A stretch of DNA of 18,601 nt from an uncultured Christensenellaceae bacterium (GCA_910588685.1 CAJUPX010000027.1:1-18601); one strand, 5' to 3'. Shown: positions 7,470-15,635, counted from the stretch's first letter. Notes: a model not told the origin generated them from the letters alone. Made by a program: numbers and translations.

Positions 7470-7499
7470 TTGGTAAAAATATCCGATAGGTGATATAAT
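7470..7499 (+). promoter_or_regulatory. Extended -10 promoter for the ABC ATPase/ArsP_2 operon
   Basis: TTGGTA (7470-7475), 18 bp spacing, then TGA-TATAAT with the hexamer at 7494-7499: a perfect -10 with the extended TGn. A short leader hairpin CGCCG-GAAAT-CGGCG (7518-7532) follows, then GGAGG at 7534-7538, five bases from the ATG at 7544. Confidence 0.75.
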
Positions 7500-7543
7500 T
7501 ATTTAAAAATAATCTTACGCCGGAAATCGGCGCGGAGGTAGTA

Positions 7544-8761
7544 ATGTCAAGTTTAAAGCTGAACGGACTGAATAAAACGTTTCCGTCGGGCGAAACGGCG
7601 CTGTACAATATTAATTTAGAAGCGGAAGATAACGAATTTTTAGTAGTTCTCGGCGCGGACGGCAGCGGTAAATCTACGCTGTTGAGGATTGTTGCGGGAC
7701 TTGAGGACTGCACCGCCGGTTCAGTATTTATAGACGGTAAAGACGTTACCGACGCAGATCCCAAAGACAGGGATATAGCTATGGTATTTAAGTCGAGCAC
7801 GCTCTATCCCGCTTTAAACGTGTATGACAATATAGCTTTCGGACTTAAAATACGCAAAGCTCCGCAGGCGCTTATTGACCAGCGCGTTAAATCGGCTGCG
7901 GCTATTCTGGGGCTGACCGACTCGTTATACCGTAAACCCAAGGTTTTGAGCGCGGCGGTAAAGCAGCGCGTGGCGGTTGCAAGGGCAATGGTAAGGGAGC
8001 CCAGGGTATTTCTCTTCGATGAGCCGTTATCGGGACTTGACGAAAATTTAAGAGCCGACCTTTTAAACGTGATTGTCAACGTTCAGGCGCGTATGTCGGG
8101 CACTTTTTTGTACGCAACAAAAAATCTTGCCGAGGCTATGGCGATAGGTACGAGGATTGCAGTGCTTAAAAACGGACTTTTACAGCAAACCGACACTCCC
8201 GCAAATCTTTACGACTACCCCGTAAACGCATACGTGGCGTTTTTAACAGGCTCGCCTACAATCAATCTTTTACAGGGCGCAACAGTTGTAAAAGAGCAAG
8301 AGGGGTACTTTGTAAATTGCGGAGCAATTAAATTGCCGCTTGCGAAAACAATTGTAAAACGTTTTGAAAAGATAGACGAATACGCCGCAAACGGCGCTGA
8401 AATTATACTCGGAATACGCCCCGAGGACGCGGAAGCAGGCAAGGACGGGGCAATAGACGCAAAGGTTGCGCAGGTTGAAAGCGACGGCGGCAAAACATAT
8501 GCCGAATGCAGTATCGACGGCGGTAAACCGGTAATAGTCTGGGGGCAATCAACGCTATTAAAAGGCGAGGAAGTTAAAATTTCGGTAAATTTAAACAGAC
8601 TTTACCTCTTTGATGGACAAACGCGGCTCACGCTTTTAAATAGGGACGGGGGTTATAAAAACACCGGTCGCGCCGACGCGGATTTTAAACCTTTAACATA
8701 CGCTGAGGAGCAGGAAATATCCGAAAAATCCAAACCCAAGGCAAAGAACAAAAAGAAATAA
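7544..8761 (+). CDS. MalK/UgpC-like ABC ATPase with degenerate Q-loop, signature and H-switch
   Basis: A 405-residue protein with the layout of sugar-importer ATPases: nucleotide-binding domain (about 1-235) and a C-terminal TOBE-like regulatory part (about 240-370), then a lysine-rich tail. Walker A is GADGSGKST (37-45) and Walker B is VFLFDE (155-160), both intact, and the D-loop is SGLDE. Three catalytic motifs are not. The Q-loop glutamine is Lys83 (MVFKSSTLYP), the LSGGQ signature is LSAAV (135-139), and the switch histidine is Lys193 (YATKNLAEAM). It probably binds ATP but should hydrolyse it poorly, if at all, as a homodimer. No sugar-importer permease or binding protein is adjacent. 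The stop shares one base with the start of the next membrane protein. A good ribosome site supports the start. Confidence 0.85.
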   Translation: MSSLKLNGLNKTFPSGETALYNINLEAEDNEFLVVLGADGSGKSTLLRIVAGLEDCTAGSVFIDGKDVTDADPKDRDIAMVFKSSTLYPALNVYDNIAFGLKIRKAPQALIDQRVKSAAAILGLTDSLYRKPKVLSAAVKQRVAVARAMVREPRVFLFDEPLSGLDENLRADLLNVIVNVQARMSGTFLYATKNLAEAMAIGTRIAVLKNGLLQQTDTPANLYDYPVNAYVAFLTGSPTINLLQGATVVKEQEGYFVNCGAIKLPLAKTIVKRFEKIDEYAANGAEIILGIRPEDAEAGKDGAIDAKVAQVESDGGKTYAECSIDGGKPVIVWGQSTLLKGEEVKISVNLNRLYLFDGQTRLTLLNRDGGYKNTGRADADFKPLTYAEEQEISEKSKPKAKNKKK

Positions 8762-9618
8762 TGACAGACGTAATAGTAGATGCGTTAATAGACACGCTCA
8801 AATTATTTCCGTTTTTACTGCTTATTTACGTTTTGATTGAGGTAATAGAGCACAGGACAAAGCTAACGCAGAATGCAAAGGTGTTACAAGGCGGGCTTGC
8901 GCCGCTCATCGGCACGGCTACGGGCATAATTCCGCAGTGCGGATTTTCGGTAATGTCAGCCAAACTGTACGATAAGGGTTTTATACGCACCGGCACGCTT
9001 ATGGCGGTTTTTATTGCTACGAGCGACGAGGCGCTTATAATATTACTCTCCGATATGAGCAAAGCCGGCTATATAATGCCGCTTATTTTCGTAAAGCTGA
9101 TAACGGCGGTTTCGGCGGGTTATCTGATAAATTGCCTGTTTTCCAAAGAAAAGCTTGCGCCGCTCGGCGGAACGGAATCAACCGAGGTGTGCTGCAACGA
9201 GCATAAAGATAAATCTGATTTAAACGTTTACTTTATTTCGCCGCTTGTGCACACGCTTGAAATAACGCTGTATCTTTTAGCCGTCAACCTCGCTTTCGGA
9301 TTTTTAATTTACTACGTCGGCGAGGATAAAATAGCCTCCGCGCTGGTCGGCGGCTGGCTGTTGCAGCCGGTGATATGCGGGGTTATAGGGCTTATACCCA
9401 ACTGCGCGTCGAGCGTAATACTTACCGGCGCGTTTATCAACGGCGGAATACTTTTCGGCAGCTTTGTGGGCGGACTGTGCGCAAACGCGGGGCTCGGGCT
9501 TGTGGTGCTGTTGAAAAACACAAAAAAAATAAAGCGCAACGCGCTTTTCGTAGCCGCGCTGTATTCGATTGCCGTTTTAACAGGAGTAATCGTCAACGGC
9601 GTTATTTCGCTATTTTAG
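8761..9618 (+). CDS. ArsP_2-type putative metal/arsenic permease
   Basis: A 285-residue integral membrane protein with about eight to ten hydrophobic helices. It resembles the ArsP_2 family (also annotated as putative manganese transporter or arsenic efflux protein). An internal duplication is visible: GIIPQCGFS (55-63) in the first half and GLIPNCASS (210-218) in the second, each with a Pro and a Cys in a membrane segment. ATSDEALI (86-93) is another family-like stretch. A hydrophilic middle loop holds VCCNEHKDK (143-151), which could bind a soft metal. Transport of arsenic or a metal is inferred from the family, not shown. TAATG overlap with the ATPase gene implies co-translation, and the two proteins may form a complex. 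Confidence 0.75.
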   Translation: MTDVIVDALIDTLKLFPFLLLIYVLIEVIEHRTKLTQNAKVLQGGLAPLIGTATGIIPQCGFSVMSAKLYDKGFIRTGTLMAVFIATSDEALIILLSDMSKAGYIMPLIFVKLITAVSAGYLINCLFSKEKLAPLGGTESTEVCCNEHKDKSDLNVYFISPLVHTLEITLYLLAVNLAFGFLIYYVGEDKIASALVGGWLLQPVICGVIGLIPNCASSVILTGAFINGGILFGSFVGGLCANAGLGLVVLLKNTKKIKRNALFVAALYSIAVLTGVIVNGVISLF

Positions 9619-9624
9619 GTATTT

Positions 9625-9644
9625 AGAGGGGGCAACCCCTTTTT
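9625..9644 (+). terminator. Short Rho-independent terminator after the ArsP_2 gene
   Basis: AGAGGGG pairs with CCCCTTT around a GCAA loop (about 9625-9642, one G-U), followed by further T residues to 9644. The stem is short but GC-rich, and it lies between the stop codon and the next promoter. Confidence 0.65.
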
Positions 9645-9650
9645 ATTTAC

Positions 9651-9679
9651 TTGAAAAATAAAAAAATATGTGGTATTAT
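9651..9679 (+). promoter_or_regulatory. Strong sigma-A promoter of the hslO-containing operon
   Basis: TTGAAA (9651-9656), exactly 17 bp spacing, then TATTAT (9674-9679) preceded by TGg (extended -10). Transcription should start near 9686, which rules out the GTG at 9670 as the start of the first gene and favours the ATG at 9736. Confidence 0.8.
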
Positions 9680-9735
9680 ATAAAAAGGCGGTACGGCGTT
9701 TTTGCGTATCCTCTAATAAGCGTAAAGGTATATAT

Positions 9736-10992
9736 ATGGCGTTTAGTTTAAATAATATGGAAGGCAAAGAACTTGCCGACGATTATACCAGAAAAACATT
9801 GCCCAAGGGCAGGTGGAGCGATACCTGGGATATATTCAAATCCAACTTCACAAAATTAATTTTGCTTAACCTGTTTGTGCTCATAACATTTTTGCCGGGC
9901 ATTGCAATAATCATTTTCAGAAATATGTACTTTATGGGGCTCGGCGCGTTTGAGCCGGTAAATTCGAGCATAAAATTTTTCTTTTATCCCGACCTTAACG
10001 GCAGAACGGAGAGCGTGGCTCTTACGGTTGACGTGCTGTTTTACGCGCTGCTTATAGTAGCTGGCTTTATAGCCTCGCTCGGTATTGCGGGCGGTACGTA
10101 CAGCCTGCGCAAGCTTATTAATACCCGCGGCGAGTTTACGGTAAAAGGTTTTTTGCACGGCATTAAAAAATGCTACTTCAATACCGTTTTGCCCGTCACC
10201 TTGTTTATGGTTTTCCTTTACGGTACCGTTATAGTTGGCGACTGGCGCGCTCTGCACATAGCTACGGGCGGAAGCAAAGGCGGCGCTACCACGGCTTATG
10301 TGTTCAGCATAATAGGCACCGTTCTTATAGGTATTTACTGCGCGTGGCTGTTTGCCGCTGGCACAACCTACAAACTCGGTTTGGGTCAGCTGATTAAAAA
10401 CTCGTTCGTGCTTATGATAGGCGCGCCTGTTCACACTCTGTTTATGGCGGGTTTCTCGCTCATTCCGGTATGGCTGTTTTTGATGGGCAGCTTTTTCCGC
10501 ACGTTAGGCATAATCCTTATGATTTTCTTCGGTTTTGCGTTCGTGCTGTTGAGCTGGACGAGCTTTACGCAGTGGGTGTTCGATTTATATATCACGCCTA
10601 ATTTAAAAACCGAGGACAAACAGCGCAACGTTAAAAAGACCGAAAAGGAACTTGCGCAGGAAAAGCTCGACGAAGAAAAAAGACAGGCTATGGAGCTTCT
10701 TGCGGCGGGCAGAAGCGAGCTTATAGCGCGTCCTATTCTGCCTGTATCGGATACCGCCGTTATAACTCCTTTCGGCAAAACCTTTACGCGCGAAAATTTA
10801 TCCGCGGCAAATTCCGAGCGCGACAAGCTTAAAAACGATATAGCCGAGTACGAAAAAGCTCATCTTGGCGACGAGGTGTACGTACAGTACAACAAGCTGT
10901 TTGCCGATAGAGAAAAGGCTCTGCAAACGCCCGAGGGCAAAAAAGGCAAGAAAAATAAATCCAAAGTAAGCTCGGACAATCTTTTAAAATGA
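9736..10992 (+). CDS. DUF624-like multi-pass membrane protein with a charged cytoplasmic tail
   Basis: 418 residues from the ATG at 9736, chosen because it lies after the promoter and has AAAGG six bases upstream. About six hydrophobic helices are seen (roughly 38-62, 95-120, 148-172, 185-215, 225-255 and 258-285), and short motifs such as SDTWDIFKSNF near the N terminus are reminiscent of the YesL/DUF624 family. From about residue 295 the protein is hydrophilic: a lysine/glutamate-rich helix (about 300-325), a linker and a second charged helix ending in GKKGKKNKSK. No catalytic motif is visible, and the function is unknown. It is the first gene of a five-gene operon and overlaps the methyltransferase gene by four bases (ATGA). 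Confidence 0.75.
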   Translation: MAFSLNNMEGKELADDYTRKTLPKGRWSDTWDIFKSNFTKLILLNLFVLITFLPGIAIIIFRNMYFMGLGAFEPVNSSIKFFFYPDLNGRTESVALTVDVLFYALLIVAGFIASLGIAGGTYSLRKLINTRGEFTVKGFLHGIKKCYFNTVLPVTLFMVFLYGTVIVGDWRALHIATGGSKGGATTAYVFSIIGTVLIGIYCAWLFAAGTTYKLGLGQLIKNSFVLMIGAPVHTLFMAGFSLIPVWLFLMGSFFRTLGIILMIFFGFAFVLLSWTSFTQWVFDLYITPNLKTEDKQRNVKKTEKELAQEKLDEEKRQAMELLAAGRSELIARPILPVSDTAVITPFGKTFTRENLSAANSERDKLKNDIAEYEKAHLGDEVYVQYNKLFADREKALQTPEGKKGKKNKSKVSSDNLLK

Positions 10993-11717
10993 GTAATAAT
11001 TTACCCTATTCTGCGCTCGGAGGAGTGTTTGAATACCTTAACGACGACTGCGGCTATGAACAATGGTCGCAGTATTTAATTAAAAAGCTCGCCGCGGAGG
11101 GCAGCTTTGAAAGCGGGCTGGACGTCGGCTGCGGCAACGGCTGGTTTACCCGCGCGTTTGCAAAAGCCGGCTACCGCGTAACCGGTATGGATATCTCTCC
11201 GCAAATGCTCACAAAAGCCGTGGAGCTTGCAAAAAAAGAGGGGCTTGACGTGCGCTTTTTTTGTGGCGACATAAGGCGGTTAAAGCTCGATTTTAAACCG
11301 GGTTTCATAACCGCGGTCAACGACTGCATAAATTATTTAAGCGGGGACGAGCTGTACGGCGCGTTTTGCTCGGTTTATAAAAACCTTGTTAAAGGCGGAA
11401 TATTTATTTTTGATATAAGCTCCGCGTATAAACTTAAAAACGTACTTGCAAACAATACGTTTGCGGAGGACAGGGAAAACGCGGCATATATGTGGTTCAA
11501 CACGCTGCATAGCGACCGCGTGGAAATGGATATAACGCTTTTTTTAAAGCAGAGCGACGGAAAATTTATACGCCTTGACGAACGGCACACGCAGTATATC
11601 CACGAAAAGAATTTTGTAATTTCAGAGCTTGAGCGCGCGGGCTTTTCGGTGCGGACCGAGGGGCATTTGGGACTCGACGAAAACCAAAGAATAAATTTTA
11701 TTTGTAAAAAGTATTAA
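10989..11717 (+). CDS. Class I SAM-dependent methyltransferase
   Basis: A 242-residue soluble protein with a Rossmann-like methyltransferase fold. Motif I is LDVGCGNGWFTRAFA (about 39-53), the acidic end of strand 2 is VTGMDIS, motif II is near FFCGDIRRLKL, and motif IV is AVNDCINYL, with GGIFIFDISS as the following strand. The C-terminal half (YMWFNTLHSDRVEMDI and later) resembles the insert of small-molecule methyltransferases of this type. The substrate is unknown. It starts within the ATGA overlap with the membrane-protein gene and ends two bases before hslO, so the genes are translated from one message. Confidence 0.88.
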   Translation: MSNNLPYSALGGVFEYLNDDCGYEQWSQYLIKKLAAEGSFESGLDVGCGNGWFTRAFAKAGYRVTGMDISPQMLTKAVELAKKEGLDVRFFCGDIRRLKLDFKPGFITAVNDCINYLSGDELYGAFCSVYKNLVKGGIFIFDISSAYKLKNVLANNTFAEDRENAAYMWFNTLHSDRVEMDITLFLKQSDGKFIRLDERHTQYIHEKNFVISELERAGFSVRTEGHLGLDENQRINFICKKY

Positions 11718-11719
11718 TT

Positions 11720-12538
11720 ATGAACAAACTGTATAAGACGCTCGTTTACGATAACGAGGTGTCGCTCTCCGTACTCGAAACACGGGATATGGTCAACGAC
11801 GCAATTAAAATCCACGGACTCGACGATAAGTCGGCGGAGCTGTTGGGCGGTATGCTTACGGCTTGCGCGTATATGGCGGGCTGCCTCAAAAGCGAGCGCG
11901 GCGCGGTGTCGCTGACCGTTAAATCCTGCGACGGCAGCGCAACAATAAGCGTTTCGGGTGATATCAACGGACATATCCGCGGCTATATCGACGGCGGCGA
12001 AAACGGTATAAAAGGCGGCACGCTCACCGTTATCAAAGAAGACGGGCTTTTTCGCCCCTTTAACGGTACGTGCGAGCTTAAATCAGAGGACGTTTCCGAA
12101 AATTTAATGCAGTATTTCCATTTCAGCGAACAGGTTGAAACGGCGGTTGCGATAGGAGTGAGCGTTCAGAACGGCGAGTGTCTTGCCGCGGGCGGCGTGG
12201 TTATGCAGCTTTTGCCGGGTACGCATTCCGAAAATATGGACAGAGCCGAAAACGCTATGCAGAATTTTACCGATATGAAATCGGTTATAAAAAAGCTCGG
12301 CGCAGACGGCATAATGGAAATTATTTTCAACAAAGATATAACGCGTAAGGTTTACGCAAGCTATCCCGAGTACAGGTGCAACTGTTCGCGCAAAAAGATA
12401 GAGGGCGTAATAATACCGCTCGGCAAAGCCGAACTGTTAAAAATAATCGAAGAGCAGGGCTGCGTAAAAGTGCACTGCCACTACTGCAACAGCGATTATA
12501 TTTTCGATGCCGGCGACGTGGAAAAATTATTTAATTAA
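11720..12538 (+). CDS. hslO: Hsp33 redox-regulated chaperone
   Basis: A 272-residue Hsp33. The N-terminal substrate-binding domain includes features such as LTVKSCDGSATISVSGD and NGHIRGYID. The C-terminal zinc-binding redox switch has all four cysteines, as CNC (220, 222) and CHYC (253, 256). Hsp33 is inactive when zinc is bound; oxidants and unfolding stress release the zinc, form disulfides and turn it into a holdase chaperone in the cytoplasm. The two-base gap to the methyltransferase gene and the lack of its own ribosome site suggest coupled translation. Regulation appears to be from the operon promoter at 9651-9679; no separate heat-shock operator (CIRCE or CtsR type) was seen. Confidence 0.95.
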   Translation: MNKLYKTLVYDNEVSLSVLETRDMVNDAIKIHGLDDKSAELLGGMLTACAYMAGCLKSERGAVSLTVKSCDGSATISVSGDINGHIRGYIDGGENGIKGGTLTVIKEDGLFRPFNGTCELKSEDVSENLMQYFHFSEQVETAVAIGVSVQNGECLAAGGVVMQLLPGTHSENMDRAENAMQNFTDMKSVIKKLGADGIMEIIFNKDITRKVYASYPEYRCNCSRKKIEGVIIPLGKAELLKIIEEQGCVKVHCHYCNSDYIFDAGDVEKLFN

Positions 12539-12555
12539 AATATTACTTACTTTAT

Positions 12556-14226
12556 ATGGCGAAAATTTTGAATTTCGACCTTTCCGAGGAACGTTTGCTG
12601 TGTATGGCTGAGGAAATGGTTGACGAACACAACTATATAGCCGCGCTTAAAATGCTCAACAAAAATGCCGGAATAAACGGTGACAGCGATCGTTCGTTAA
12701 TGCTGTACGCCGAAATTTTCGACGATATGGACTTATACGAAAAGTGCGTTAACGGCTGGTATAAATACCTCGACTATGCCGAAGACGCCGACCCGGAGGA
12801 TTTAAGCGACTGTTACGAGGGGCTTGCCGTAGCTTATATGAATTTAGGCGACCAGGCGCGCTCTGCGCACTATTACCATAAACTGCTTACGGGCACGGAA
12901 GGGATAGACGAGGAAATGCGCGAGCAGATTTTAAGCGATTTTCTCGCTATGGACGAAAATCCGTTAAAGTTTGCATATCCGCCCGAAATAGCCGACCGTA
13001 CGGAGTTCATAAAAAACGGCATAGAGTATATGAAACAGAACGAATACGAGCTCGCCGTTGCCGAATTTGATATGGTTGAAGAGCGAAATCCTAAATACAA
13101 TACGGCGCGCAACTATATTGCTATGTGTAAAATCATATGCGACAAAGCGGACGAGGCGGAAGAGGAATGCCGCGGTATTTTAAGCCGCGACCCGGAAAAC
13201 GTTCAGGCATTAACAACGCTCGCCGCCGTTAAAACCGAAACGGGCAACCGCGACGAATCGCTGGCTCTTGCAAAAGAGCTTTTAAAAATAAAACTGCGCG
13301 ATACCGACGACGTTTACAAAGTTGCTACGGTATGCTGCGAAAACGGCTTGCACGCCGAAGCATATAAGCTTTTCAAACGCCTGACCGAGGAAAACGAGCT
13401 GACTTACGATTTGTCCGTTTTGTATTTCAAAGCTGTTGCGGCGTTTAATTGCGGTAAGCTTGACGAGGCTCTGGGCATATTCGACGATATTTCGGTAATT
13501 TATCCCGAATCGGTGACTTCGCGTTATTTTTATAAGCAAGCCAAAGAAATGCGCGAAACGCGCGTGATAAAGGAGCTTGAATATTTTTACAGACTGCCCG
13601 CCGACCTGCGAGAAAAGTCCGTTCAGATGCTTGCGGCGGTTATGCAGCTCAATAAATCCCAGGCGGCAATGCTCGCCGATGAAGTGGATTTATCCGACTG
13701 CGTGCGGTGGTGTTTTGAAGAGAACGATATGAAAGGCGACGAGGTTAAGCACCTCGCGGCGCACGTTGCGGCAAAGGTGGGGCTGGATGATATCGTGCGC
13801 GATATTCTGCTGAACGCGTTCGTTTCCGACCATATTAAAATATCGCTGCTTACGACGTTGCAGGAACGCAACCGCGAGGGCAGCGTGGGCGTGGTAATTT
13901 ATCATTTATACAACAGGTTTATACTGCGAAAAATAGAAATAGGCAAGCGTAAAAAATCGGTTTTCATACGCGCGTATGCTAAGCTTGCCGCGCACTTTGC
14001 CGCGCTTGACGACGAGAACGGCGCAATGTTCAAACAGGCAACCGAAAGTCTTTATTTCAAGCTTGAAAAAGAGGAGCGGCTAAACGACGCGCGCAGTGAA
14101 AAGGCGGTTGCCGCCGCAATTTATATGCAGTCCGGCGAATGTATAAAGGGTTTGAGCGGCGAAGACGTGTATAAGTTTTTTGACGTAACCGAAGCGCAGG
14201 TTAAAAAACTTTTGGGGGATGTATGA
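12556..14226 (+). CDS. TPR-repeat protein of unknown function
   Basis: A 556-residue acidic, helical, soluble protein without signal peptide. Several tetratricopeptide-like helical pairs can be recognised: EDLSDCYEGLAVAYMNLGDQ (about 79-98), NEYELAVAEFDMVEERNPKY (about 160-180), the following AEEECRGILSRDPENVQAL, and GKLDEALGIFDDISVIYPES (about 300-320). Later helices (about 350-540) are less regular. TPR arrays mediate protein-protein contacts; no enzymatic motif is seen. It follows hslO by 17 bases without a visible Shine-Dalgarno, and its TGA overlaps the ATG of the next gene (ATGA), so the two products may act together. Partners cannot be deduced. Confidence 0.85.
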   Translation: MAKILNFDLSEERLLCMAEEMVDEHNYIAALKMLNKNAGINGDSDRSLMLYAEIFDDMDLYEKCVNGWYKYLDYAEDADPEDLSDCYEGLAVAYMNLGDQARSAHYYHKLLTGTEGIDEEMREQILSDFLAMDENPLKFAYPPEIADRTEFIKNGIEYMKQNEYELAVAEFDMVEERNPKYNTARNYIAMCKIICDKADEAEEECRGILSRDPENVQALTTLAAVKTETGNRDESLALAKELLKIKLRDTDDVYKVATVCCENGLHAEAYKLFKRLTEENELTYDLSVLYFKAVAAFNCGKLDEALGIFDDISVIYPESVTSRYFYKQAKEMRETRVIKELEYFYRLPADLREKSVQMLAAVMQLNKSQAAMLADEVDLSDCVRWCFEENDMKGDEVKHLAAHVAAKVGLDDIVRDILLNAFVSDHIKISLLTTLQERNREGSVGVVIYHLYNRFILRKIEIGKRKKSVFIRAYAKLAAHFAALDDENGAMFKQATESLYFKLEKEERLNDARSEKAVAAAIYMQSGECIKGLSGEDVYKFFDVTEAQVKKLLGDV

Positions 14227-15050
14227 AGATTTACGACTTTGACGGAATGTTTGACGAAAAGCTGAGCGCATACGTTTCCAAAAACGCTCAGAAATATAAA
14301 GAGAGCGAGTGGGAGAATATAATCCCCGAAATGTACAAACGCTTCGGCGATACGGTTATAAAGTCGCTCGGCAAAACCCCGCGTGAATTTTACGCTGCTA
14401 TGAGCGGCGGCGAGCTTATAAAATGCCTCGGCGCGCATCTTAAACAGGAGGTTTCCGTGCCCGTGTTTTTATGCGACGAAATTGAAAAACGCGGCATATA
14501 TGCGGAGCTTTTGCCTCTTTTGGACGGCAGCGAAAACGAATGCGAATACGCAATGAGCTTGCTCGGCGCAAACGACAGAGCAATAAAAAAGTATCTTGAA
14601 CTGCTTGTAAAAAGCGGCGACGCCGATTTCAAGGACAGGTGCGCGGACTACGTCAAGGAGAAAGCCGACCTTGTAACCGAAGAGGTGTTAAATTACTATT
14701 TTAGCGGCGTCGAGCGCGAGCTGATGCTCGAAATAATGTCGCGCACGGTTATAAAAGACGAGCGTATATATAATATATTGTTAAAGGAATTCCGCACCGA
14801 CCCCGAAAATATACCTATGCACGCAAGCTATCTTGCTGCGTACGGCGACGAACGCGCGCTTGAATTTCTGCTAGATAAAATCGACGAAGAGGGGATTTCC
14901 TTTGTGGAATATCAGGAGCTTAAATATGCAATAGAGGCGCTCGGCGGGCGATACGATAAGGAACGCGATTTTTCCGGCGACCCATATTTTGAATTGATAA
15001 AGCAACACTCGCCGCAGTCGGTCGATTTGCTTAAATCGGTTAAACAGTAA
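14223..15050 (+). CDS. Helical protein of unknown function, last gene of the hslO operon
   Basis: 275 residues, acidic, almost entirely helical, no signal peptide or membrane segment. Short repeating helical units in the middle and end (for example MLEIMSRTVIKDERIYNILL and YLAAYGDERALEFLLDKI) resemble HEAT-like solenoids, but I recognise no family. It starts in an ATGA overlap with the TPR gene and is followed by the operon terminator, so it very probably works with the TPR protein. The start is fixed by the overlap. Confidence 0.8.
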   Translation: MKIYDFDGMFDEKLSAYVSKNAQKYKESEWENIIPEMYKRFGDTVIKSLGKTPREFYAAMSGGELIKCLGAHLKQEVSVPVFLCDEIEKRGIYAELLPLLDGSENECEYAMSLLGANDRAIKKYLELLVKSGDADFKDRCADYVKEKADLVTEEVLNYYFSGVERELMLEIMSRTVIKDERIYNILLKEFRTDPENIPMHASYLAAYGDERALEFLLDKIDEEGISFVEYQELKYAIEALGGRYDKERDFSGDPYFELIKQHSPQSVDLLKSVKQ

Positions 15051-15062
15051 TAGAGAAGAATA

Positions 15063-15074
15063 CCCCCCCCCCCC
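15063..15074 (+). repeat. 12-base C homopolymer
   Basis: Twelve consecutive C residues. The last five form the base of the adjoining terminator stem. Tracts of this length are prone to slippage in replication and to sequencing length errors; here it is non-coding. Confidence 0.95.
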
Positions 15075-15104
15075 GGATGCAAACATTGCATCCGGGGGTT
15101 TTTT
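15070..15104 (+). terminator. Strong Rho-independent terminator of the hslO operon
   Basis: CCCCCGGATGCAA (15070-15082) pairs perfectly with TTGCATCCGGGGG (15086-15098) around an ACA loop, followed by T6. Thirteen perfect pairs make it the most stable hairpin in the window. The T tail also overlaps the stop codon of the convergent small ORF. Confidence 0.93.
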
Positions 15105-15300
15105 ATTTGCATTCGGTGACGGTTATATTAAATACCTGTCCTGTATGGAATTTTATTTTAATTACGTTGTCTTTTATTTCGTATAACCCTATAAAAAAGT
15201 CGTTCATAATGGGATAAAGCTGTTCGGCTATTTGCTGTTTGGTGTATACGATATCAAGCTTTTTAACTTCGGCTATTAATTTTTCAAACGGATTGTTCAT
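15103..15300 (-). CDS. Small hypothetical protein, divergent from the regulators
   Basis: 65 residues, soluble, with mixed helix (EKLIAEVKKLDIVYTKQQIA) and a C-terminal beta-like part (IKIKFHTGQVFNITV). I recognise no family. It is supported by being a clean open frame that exactly fills the space between the operon terminator and the regulator promoter region, and by reading divergently from the XRE gene over shared palindromic sites. A TATAAT-like element lies about 30-35 bases upstream on the minus strand, with no convincing -35. Confidence 0.55.
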   Translation of the reverse strand: MNNPFEKLIAEVKKLDIVYTKQQIAEQLYPIMNDFFIGLYEIKDNVIKIKFHTGQVFNITVTECK

Positions 15301-15342
15301 AATTTGTTTATCTCTTATAATTCAACTGTAATATATTATATT

Positions 15343-15384
15343 CTCAAAATTTGAGCAAATCGAGTATTTTTCTCAAAAATTGAT
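15343..15384. promoter_or_regulatory. Two palindromic operator-like sites between divergent genes
   Basis: CTCAAAATTTGAG (15343-15355) is a perfect 13-bp palindrome. CTCAAAAATTGAT (15372-15384) matches it at 11 of 13 positions, 29 bp away. They lie between a divergent small ORF and an XRE-type regulator, the usual place for an autoregulatory operator; TTGATA within the second site could be the -35 of the regulator gene. Confidence 0.5.
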
Positions 15385-15422
15385 ATTTTAATACATAGTT
15401 TTTGGTAAGTGGGTAGTTAGAT

Positions 15423-15635
15423 ATGAATTTTTCTGAAATACTTAAAAATTTACGTAAAGAAAAAGAGATAGGACAGCAAGAGCTTGCATTAGCTTTGAAT
15501 ACAAGTCGTAAATCAATTTCTCATTGGGAAACAGGTTATAGCGAACCGTCGATTGCTCAGCTTATAATGCTTGCCGATTTATTTGACGTAACGCTTGATG
15601 ATTTACTCGGGCGAGAAAATAAGTCTTTTAAATAA
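15423..15635 (+). CDS. XRE-family helix-turn-helix regulator
   Basis: A 70-residue protein that is essentially one Cro/C1-type HTH domain: ILKNLRKEKEIGQQELA (first helices), LNTSRKSISHWETG (recognition helix region), then PSIAQLIMLADLFDVTLDDL and the typical LLGRE end. It should bind DNA as a dimer and is probably a repressor. The two palindromes at 15343-15384 are its likely operators. Its sequence and surroundings are AT-richer than the flanking operons, which suggests acquisition. It is 18 bp upstream of a second HTH gene. Confidence 0.9.
   Translation: MNFSEILKNLRKEKEIGQQELALALNTSRKSISHWETGYSEPSIAQLIMLADLFDVTLDDLLGRENKSFK

Noticed and set aside
9670..9735. GTG start for the DUF624-like gene
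   Set aside because: It overlaps the -10 region (9674-9679), so it would not be in the transcript; the ATG at 9736 has a ribosome site.
9856..10434. 192-codon minus-strand frame inside the DUF624-like gene
   Set aside because: Antisense shadow of a well-supported membrane protein; composition rich in Arg, His and Tyr without domain pattern.
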